This document shows positions 56,987-64,000 of a stretch of DNA of 64,000 bases, piece by piece. Both the position numbers and the translations under genes were made by a program. Each line of letters begins with the position of its first letter. Within the stretch, counting starts at the first letter, position 1. Origin of the DNA: Anthoceros angustus (Eukaryota; Streptophyta; Anthocerotopsida; Anthocerotales; Anthocerotaceae); NCBI GenBank assembly GCA_010909165.1, contig VJWM01000203.1, positions 1 through 64,000 on the forward strand, read 5' to 3'. The notes under the pieces were generated by a model. That model was not told the DNA's origin, ran no database searches, and saw nothing but the letters and a program-made list of their open reading frames with translations.

Positions 56987-57245
56987 ATGAAGAAATAATT
57001 ATTGTTTATGTGTTGACTCATGCTAGGGTTAGGTTACCTTAGTTTAGTTAACCTATCTGATGTGTAAACTAGGTCTAGTCACCTAGTACCCTTTCGGTAG
57101 GGTTGTGACTCTTACGAGTGGACGTAACACTTGGTATCTTAATTAGGTTGTTTTAAGCATAAGCAAGTTACTCTTTTATTTGATCTTTCAATTCAATCAA
57201 TAATGTAATTGTGTTTTATTAATTCAATTCACATAAAATCTTCAT
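56987..57245 (+). repeat. Copia-3 LTR (approximate)
   Basis: AT-rich DNA between the broken Gypsy-2 frame and a primer-binding site. It ends TTCACATAAAATCTTCA before TGGTATCGAGCAGG. The left end is set by the loss of Gypsy-2 coding sequence and is uncertain by a few bases. The matching right LTR is not in the window. Confidence 0.6.
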
Positions 57246-57259
57246 GGTATCGAGCAGGA
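57246..57259 (+). other. Copia-3 primer-binding site (degenerate)
   Basis: TGGTATCGAGCAGG resembles TGGTATCAGAGC, the initiator methionine tRNA primer site, with CAGAGC altered to CGAGCAG. Confidence 0.6.
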
Positions 57260-58350
57260 TAGATGGAGATGCATCTAGTATGCACACAAATTTTCTGCAT
57301 TAGAAGATGTGTAGAAAGATGTGTTTTATTATTGTTTTGAATAATAACATGTTCTTGAAAAGGAACTTTTAAAGAAACATCAAGAAATGAATTTTGTGTT
57401 GTTTTCTTTAAAAATCTATACAAATTCTTGCTGCATTAGGTAGCCATTCTAGCGTGCATTCATTGAATTGCTCCCTTGAGCAATTGCAATGAACATACAC
57501 TAGAACAGCTGCCTAATGGGCAAAATTATATATAGAAAAATACAAAAGAAATATAAGATGCAATTTCACTTATAAAACACAAATCCTGTTACGGCACATG
57601 GCCAATTTAGATGCGCAGTGGCCGCAACACCGCTACTCGTAATCATCCTAGGCAAAATAGGTCAAGAATTGCCGATGGGCACACAATTGCTTCGCTTACA
57701 TTCGCATCCTACAATGGAGCCAACAAAACCAAAATAGACCTATGCAAATTGCTGATCCGAGAGACGATTTAATACTATTGTGGAATTTCTCTATCCTCAA
57801 GAGCGTAATCCGTGTTTACTCTTCCTCCAAGAAATCCACTAAATTGCAGTGCGTGTACAAAGAGCTTTTGATGGAAACGCAGCCCGTGGTTTCATCACAA
57901 CTCAAGCGCCACAAACACGAGTGTCGCACAATAATTAATCGCATCAAGCAAATAACAGGATAGTGATGACGCACACAAATTAATGGACACTTGTCTGACA
58001 AGCGTTGACTTACAGGATCCGAAGGAGCAAGTTGCACACTTGGACTACAAGCTGGTTATCTTCTTTGAAGCCCGAGATGCTCAAAAATCCGTGTTGAAAC
58101 ACGCTGTAAACACGCAAGTAAGACAAATCGTGAGCGAAGCTTTAGCTCACTTAACTCGTGTCCATCTTGCTCCACGTATGCCTACAATAGGTTCGAGATG
58201 AGGAGCTCCAAAATTGCAGCTACGAGGAGGATGGGATCAAAACCGCAACGCCGTAATCAACAAGCGTTATGAGCGTGTGTCCGATCAGACGGTTTTGGGG
58301 ATATATTCAATACATGAATTTGAACACGAGGTCGAACAACAAGCCATAAA
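57260..58350 (+). other. Copia-3 leader with unrecognised helical frames
   Basis: Two plus frames (57742-57963 and 57983-58201) lie in tandem and may be one broken coding stretch. The first has QPVVSSQLKRHKHECRTIIN and the second has LDYKLVIFFEARDAQKSVLK with VRQIVSEALAHLT. Both look helical. No family is recognised. They are unusual for a Copia leader and could be captured host exons. Confidence 0.35.
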
Positions 58351-58351
58351 T

Positions 58352-59140
58352 ATGGCACGCACCTCAACTCCAAACTATGGAGGTAATGAATCCTTCAAGG
58401 AGAAGGATCGGTTCAATGGCAATGACTTTGACATATGGCGATCCGGATGGAGGGCGTCCTCGAAATGAGGGGCTCAACAAACATGCAACCGGAAAGGTAG
58501 TGAAACCAGACGAGGATCTTGGAGAAGAAGAATGGTTAGCTAAGGATAGCGGAGCCAAGTACCTCATTCGCAGTGGCTCGACAACCAAAATGTTGAGGCA
58601 TAAATGGGTGGAAACTTCAGCGAAATCATGAATCGCCTAAAGGAACTCTACGCAGCGAACATGGTCGGTGCAATGACTTTAAGAAATTTCGAACTTGAGA
58701 ATGAAGGATGGGGACTCGGTGGAGAAGCACGTGAGTACCTTTAGGACCCTAGCCTCCCGGCCTGTGGTGCCTCTAAAGTTGCCATCAAGGATGATGAGAT
58801 GGTGATGAGGCTCCTTCTTCGCTTCGAGTCTTGGTCACACGTGACCTCCCACCAGCTCTCGACACAAGCTACATTAGCTAAGAAGCAAGGCATAGAGATG
58901 CCGAGATGTCATTCTCACAACTTGTGAGTTCCATCGCAAGAAGAGGCAAGCGAACTAATCACAAGAAAGCGGAAACAACAGCCTGACACCTCAAATCAAG
59001 GGCGAGGAGGCAAGAAATCCTTCTCCAAAGGAGGTGGTGGAAATCCTTCCAAGGGAGGTAGCTCAGCGGATCCTCATCCGGGAAGAAGACTAAAAAGCCG
59101 CACCGCAATCGTGCAAGCCGCTGGACATTGGGAAAAGAGT
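58352..59140 (+). pseudogene. Copia-3 gag, frameshifted (unit 1)
   Basis: It starts MARTSTPNYGG, then FKEKDRFNGNDFDIW typical of Copia gag. A frameshift follows, then KDSGAKYLIRSGS, WVETSAE(I)MNRLKELYA and helical UBN2-like pieces. A Lys/Gly/Ser-rich region near 59.0 kb ends in a degraded zinc knuckle. From 58,521 onwards the DNA is duplicated at 61,262. Confidence 0.7.
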
Positions 59141-59570
59141 GTCGCAAAAGCAAGCTGGAATTCCTCGCAAGGAGGGCACCAGCGCTGACGCCAATGTTGT
59201 GGTAAAGAAGGCTAATACCCCATCAGCTCTTACAGTTGGGACTAGGGAGTTTGCTAGTCCATTGCTGCTTCCCACTTGCCTTTCTGCCAAAGCTAATCTG
59301 AAACCAATAGATGAATGGTATTTAGATACGGGTGCTACTGCACACATCTGCTTTGATAGAAATGCTTTCAAAACATATAGGTCTTTTCCAGATCAGTATG
59401 TTTACCTTGGGGACGACAGGTCTCTAGTCTCACATGGTCGTGGCACAGTTGAGTTGCTAGTTCCTACAGGGATCACACTCATGTTGTTAGAAGTCTACTA
59501 TGTGCCAGAAATGACTAGAAACCTTATTTCACCAAGATTGAATGCGATAACACCACGTTGTTTTCACTAG
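59139..59570 (+). pseudogene. Copia-3 protease (unit 1)
   Basis: An open 143-codon frame with DEWYLDTGATAHICFDRNAF (Asp-Thr-Gly active site, about 59311-59370), VYLGDDRSLVSHGRGTVELL and YYVPEMTRNLISP. The aspartic protease domain is essentially complete in one frame, but it is cut off from gag and integrase by frameshifts and a stop. Confidence 0.8.
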
Positions 59571-60280
59571 GACAGATTGTAGAATCATAGATGCTATTGA
59601 CCCTAGAAAGGTCCTTGCACATGGGTCTTCGGACCACGATCTGTTCCGTCTCCATTTGCACAGTGGAGTAGCAGAGTCCCACCTGACACAAGACGTCTCC
59701 CTTGCATCTGCACAACAAACAGCAAAGTCTAAGTTGTGGCATGCACGCTTGGGTCACCCTCACATGGCAAAGCTGCAAAAATTGGTTGTGAGTGACTGTA
59801 TCAAGATGGACCTATTGGCCCTTTGACTGCCATACCTTTATGTGAGGCTTGTGTGTTGTCGAAGAAACACCAAGCTGCCTTCAAGAACAAAGCACCTCAT
59901 CGTGCTGATGATCTCCTTGAGCTTGTACATACTGACCTATGTGGACCCTTATCTCAAGCGTCCATAGGAGGTGGACGTTATTTTCTAACGTTTACAGATG
60001 ACAAGAGCAGATTTGTCACCACCTATATCCTGAAGAACAAAAGCGAATGTTTCTCCTACTTCAAGGAATACATCAAATTCGCTGAGCGTTGGACAGGAAA
60101 ACAGCTCAAGACCCTGAGATCTGATAATGGCGGGGAATTTACATCTAATGAATTCCAGCAGTTCTGTAAAGACGAAGGCATTGGACGCCAACTCACCGTT
60201 GTATACACTCCACAGCAGAATGGAGTGGCAGAGCGCTTGAACCTCACATTGCAGGAGATGGTCTCCTCATTGTTACATGA
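59571..60280 (+). pseudogene. Copia-3 integrase with intact DDE triad (unit 1)
   Basis: GAG-pre-integrase (LWHARLGHPHMAKLQKLV, about 59735-59788) is followed after a frameshift by a clean frame from 59823: zinc-binding CEACVLSKKH, LVHTDLCGPLS (Asp), TLRSDNGGEFTSNEFQQF (Asp) and NGVAERLNLTLQEM (Glu). All three catalytic residues are in one frame. At about 60,270 the domain ends abruptly in unrelated DNA, so the C-terminal third and all of reverse transcriptase are missing. Confidence 0.8.
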
Positions 60281-61261
60281 TTTTTTTTGTTTTGGGAGTG
60301 TTTGTATAGCAAAGTGCTTTGAGAATCGCCTGGGTAAGGTCTTTTATACGAGAATGGTCCTTGGCCCTTGGGATAATAATTTTCTTTTTTTGAACCTTAG
60401 GTTTTTCGACCGGATAGGTAGGTCGGAGATAGAATCCTTAGGTTTTGGTGATTTTAGAAATAAGAAAGTGTCTATATATGTTAGGGGTGCCTACATCACC
60501 CGATTCTTGATCAAGCGGGAGGTAGCAGTTCCACCACGGTGGCGAAGAAGCAGGGGCGTCTGAGACCGAGGGAGTTTACAACCCTAGTGGCGGGCGGCTG
60601 CGAGACGGGAGCGAGACGGACACACCCAAAGACCGCGAGGTCGCAATTCTGTGCCGGCTGAGTGAGCCGCAAGAGCCGGGCGTCGGGCGGGCTGCGGCAA
60701 GCTGGAATTCCTCAAGAACAAAGCACCTCATCGTCTTGATGATCTCCTTGAGCTTGTACATACCGACCTATGTGGACCCTTATCTCAAGCGTCCATAGGA
60801 GGTGGTGGAAATCCTTCCAAGGGAGGTAGCAGTTCCACCACGGTGGCGGCGGAGGAAACGGTGGCGAGTAGCGAAGGAGGAAAAGAGACGCTGAGGCAAG
60901 AGCGCCAACAAGAAAGGCGAGTGGAGGAGACGCGAGGGTGGTGTCCCTTTTCCACTGCCAGGTGGAGGGTCGGGTTCTTTTCCTCAAGAAACAAGGAGAA
61001 AGGAGATGGCGCCCGGTGCGAAATTCCCATGCGGTGGCCCAACATGGACCATCGGAAGGTGAGAGGCGACTGGTGCGGAGCTGGGTCTGGAATTTATGGA
61101 GAAGAATGGTGTTCTGACATCGGCATTGGTGCAAGAGTGCGCCCGCAATTGAGAACCAAGTTGCAAGAGGGAGACGCGAGGAAGAGGCCGCAAAACTGGA
61201 TTTGGGACTCTTTCGAGCGATGTATGGCGAGAAGCATCGAGGATGGAAGCTTGGTGACCCC
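60281..61261 (+). other. Non-Copia DNA with filler mosaic (end of unit 1)
   Basis: A T-rich stretch (60.27-60.52 kb) leads to a GC-rich region with a frame RGRLRPREFTTLV-like near 60.54 kb. At 60.70-60.84 kb lies a patchwork of copied Copia-3 pieces, followed by basic unrecognised sequence (GKETLRQERQQERRVEETRG; WIWDSFERCMARSI near 61.20 kb). The same backbone occurs in unit 2 at 62.84-63.71 kb. Function unknown. It may be a captured gene fragment. Confidence 0.5.
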
Positions 61262-63715
61262 GGAGAAGAAGAATGGTTAGCTAAGGATAGCGGAGCCAAG
61301 TACCTCATTCGCAGTGGCTCGACACTAAAAATGTTGAGGCATAAATGGGTGGAAACTTCAGCCGAAATCATGAATCGTCTAAAGGAACTCTACGCAGCGA
61401 ACATGGTCGTGCAATGACTTTTAAGAAATTTCGAACTTGAGAATGAAGGATGGGGACTCGGAGAAGCACGTGAGTACCTTTAGGACCCTAGCCTCCCGGC
61501 CTGTGGTGCCTCTAAGTTGCCATCAAGGATGATGAGATGGTGATGAGGCTCCTTCTTTCGCTTCGAGTCTTGGTCACACGTGACCTCCCACAGCCGACAC
61601 AAGCTACTGTTAGCTAAGAAGCAAGGCATAGAGATGCCGAGATGTCATTCTCACAACTTGTGAGTTCCATGCCGCAAGAAGAGGCAAGCGAACTAATCAC
61701 AAGAAAGCGGGAAACAACAGCCTGACACCTCAAATCAAGGGCGAGGAGGCAAGAAATCCTTCTCCAAAGGAGGTGGTGGAAATCCTTCCAAGGGAGGTAG
61801 CTCAGCGGATCCTCATCCGGGAAGAAGACTAAAAAGCCACACTGCGGTGCAAGCTGGACATTGGGAAAAGAGTGTCGCAAAAGCAAGTGGAATTCCTCGC
61901 AAGGAGGGCACCAGTGGCCAATGTTGTGGTAAAGAAGGCTAATACCCCATCGCTCTTACAGTTGGGACTAGGAGTTTGCTAGTCCATTCGCTTCCCACTT
62001 GCCTTTCTAATGAAACCAATAGATGAATGGTATTTAGATACGGGTGCTCGCACACATCCGCTTTGATAGAAATGCTTTCAAAACATATAGGTCTTTTCGG
62101 ATCGGTATGTTTACCTTGGGGACGACAGTCTCTAGTCTCACATGGTCGTGTACGCTTGAGTTGAGTTGCTAGTTCCTCTGAGGATCACACTCATGTTGTT
62201 AGAAGTCTACTATGTGCGAAATGACTAGAAACCTTATTTCGATCGAGATTGAATGCGATAACAACATCACGTTGTTTTCACTAGGATGATTGTAGAATCA
62301 TAGATGCTATTGACCCTAGAAAGGTCCTTGCACATGGGTCTTGGACCACGATCATTCGTCTCCATTTGCACGATGGAGTAGCGAGTCCCACGACACAAGA
62401 CGTCTCCTTGCATCGCACAACAACAGCAAAGTCTAAGTTGTGGCATGCACGCTTGGGTCACCCTCACATGGCAAAGCTGCAAAAATTGGTTGTGGTGACT
62501 GTATCAAGATGGACCTATTGGCCCTTTGAGCGCCATACCTTTATGTGAGGCTTGTGTGTTGTCGAAGAAACACCAAGCTGCCTTCAGAACAAAGCACCTC
62601 ATCGTCTTGATGATCTCCTTGAGCTTGTACATCTTGACCTATGTGGACCCTTATCTCAAGCGTCCATAGGAGGTGGACGTTATTTTCTAACGTTCTGAGA
62701 TGACAAGAGCGGTTGTCACCACCTATATCACGAAGAACAAAAGCGAATGTTTCTCCTACTTCAAGGAATACACTCCATGCAGAATGGAGTGGCAGAGCGC
62801 TTGAACCTCACATTGCGGAGATGGTCTCCTCATTGTTACATGATTTTTTTGTTTTGGGAGTGTTTGTATAGCAAAGTGCTTTGAGAATCGCTTTGGTAAG
62901 GTCTTTTATCGAGAATGGTCCTTGGCCCTTGGGATAATAATTTTCTTTTTGAACCTTAGGTTTTTCGACCGGATAGGTAGGTCGGAGATAGAATCCTTAG
63001 GTTTTGGTGATTTTAGAAATAAGAAAGTGTCTATATATGTTAGGGGTGCCTACATCACCCGATTCTTGATCAAGCGGGAGGTAGCAGTTCCACCACGGTG
63101 GCGAAGAAGCAGGGGCGTCTGAGACCGAGGGAGTTTACAACCCTAGTGGCGGCGGCGGCGAGTGGAGGAGAGGCGGACACACCCAAAGACCGCGAGGTCG
63201 CGAATTTCGAGCCGGGCGTCGGGCGGGCTGCGGCAAGCGAAGGCATTGGACGCCAACTCGTGTCTGCTTGTGGTGGACGGCGTCGGTCGGGTGCAGCGGT
63301 GGCGGCGGAGGAAACGGTGGCGAGTAGCGAAGGAGGAAAAGAGACGCTGAGGCAAGAGCGCCAACAAGAAAGGCGAGTGGAGGAGACGCGAGGGTGGTGT
63401 CCCTTTTCGACCGGCGTTTGCGGGAGGTGGGTTCTTTTCTGAAGAAACAAGGAGAAAGGAGATGGCGCCCGGTGCGAAATTCCCATGCGGTGGCCCAACA
63501 TGGACCCTTTGGAAGGTGAGAGGCGACTGGTGCGGAGCTGGGTCTGGGATTTATGGAGAAGAAATGGTGTTACGACAGCTCAGCATTGGTGCAAGAGTGC
63601 GCCCGGCAATTGAGAACCAAGTTGCAAGAGGGAGACGCGAGGAAGAGGCCGCAAACTGGATTTGGGACTCTTTCGAGCGGTGTATGGCGAGAAGCATCAG
63701 AGGATGGAAGCTTGG
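61262..63715 (+). repeat. Unit 2 of the Copia-3 tandem duplication
   Basis: A direct repeat of 58,521-61,261 (period about 2.74 kb), shorter by nearly 0.3 kb. It contains gag, protease (GATATT-TAGATACGGGTGCT region at about 62.03 kb) and integrase pieces with many small deletions relative to unit 1. A 130-bp deletion in the integrase (junction at about 62,772) removes the second catalytic Asp. Long stretches, for example 62.82-63.13 kb, are otherwise nearly identical. Confidence 0.85.
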
Positions 63716-64000
63716 TAATTGATCCCCAGAGAAAGAAGACCCTGAGAGCCGCAGCCGCGCCATGAAGCCCGGAGAAGAAGACCACGAGGCTGCGGTGCGC
63801 TCATGAAGCCTGGAGAAGTGAGAGTGAACAATGGATGGGTGACTCGCCAACTCGTGTCTGCGCAGCTGGTGGGATTAGCCAAGTGGATTTTGTGTTTCCT
63901 GCAGAATCGGAAGTTGGATCATATGGCAGACCACTTCCTGGTCTTTCTTCATGAGGTGGTTAAAGGTACACAAATCGATTGGGGGCGGATGATCTTTGAA
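63716..64000 (+). other. Right edge, unrecognised
   Basis: A short direct repeat of GAAGCC(C/T)GGAGAAG is seen at about 63766 and 63806. A piece CGCCAACTCGTGTCTGC (about 63845) also occurs at 63251. The last frame (MADHFLVFLHEVVKG) is open to the edge but unassigned. Confidence 0.3.

Overview
The window is nuclear DNA from a land plant, most likely a seedless vascular plant (fern or lycophyte). The evidence is two large intronless PLS-type pentatricopeptide repeat (PPR) genes of the organelle RNA-editing class (one ending in a DYW-type deaminase domain), a ROP/RAC GTPase with six introns, a plant bHLH factor with a C-terminal ACT-like region, and a genome packed with Copia and Gypsy LTR retrotransposons. 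The species cannot be named from the sequence. Introns are short (82-361 nt).

Layout. (1) 1-36.4 kb is a nest of retroelements. Copia-1 has gag at 0.5-1.4 kb and pol at 10.9-13.9 kb, split by about 9.4 kb of foreign DNA that holds remnants resembling a ParB-like domain and a DNA methyltransferase. Its LTRs are at 14.15-14.37 kb (+) and 19.02-19.24 kb (-). They are joined to two halves of Gypsy-1 that now lie in opposite orientations but share a 5-bp target duplication, so the locus has been inverted. Gypsy-1 pol (19.2-25.1 kb) is in turn interrupted by a young complete element, Copia-2 (25,165-34,654), with 241-bp LTRs differing at two positions. Copia-2 itself carries a 3.6-kb insert with 16-bp terminal inverted repeats. 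(2) 36.7-55.1 kb is a gene island: PPR gene 1 (+), a PPR pseudogene (-), bHLH gene (-), ROP GTPase (-), DYW-type PPR gene 2 (-), and a CDPK-like pseudokinase (-). (3) 55.5-64 kb is again retroelement DNA: a Gypsy-2 pol fragment (-) cut by Copia-3, whose gag-integrase part is tandemly duplicated with mosaic filler sequence.

The two PPR genes are paralogues and probably act on RNA in plastids or mitochondria. The ROP gene is a membrane-anchored signalling switch and the bHLH gene a G-box/E-box binding regulator. Nothing suggests that these neighbours form a pathway. Nearly all retroelement reading frames are broken by small indels. Comparing internal repeat copies shows that these indels cluster at CAG/CTG words and homopolymers while the rest is almost identical, so part of the decay may be a sequencing or base-calling artefact.
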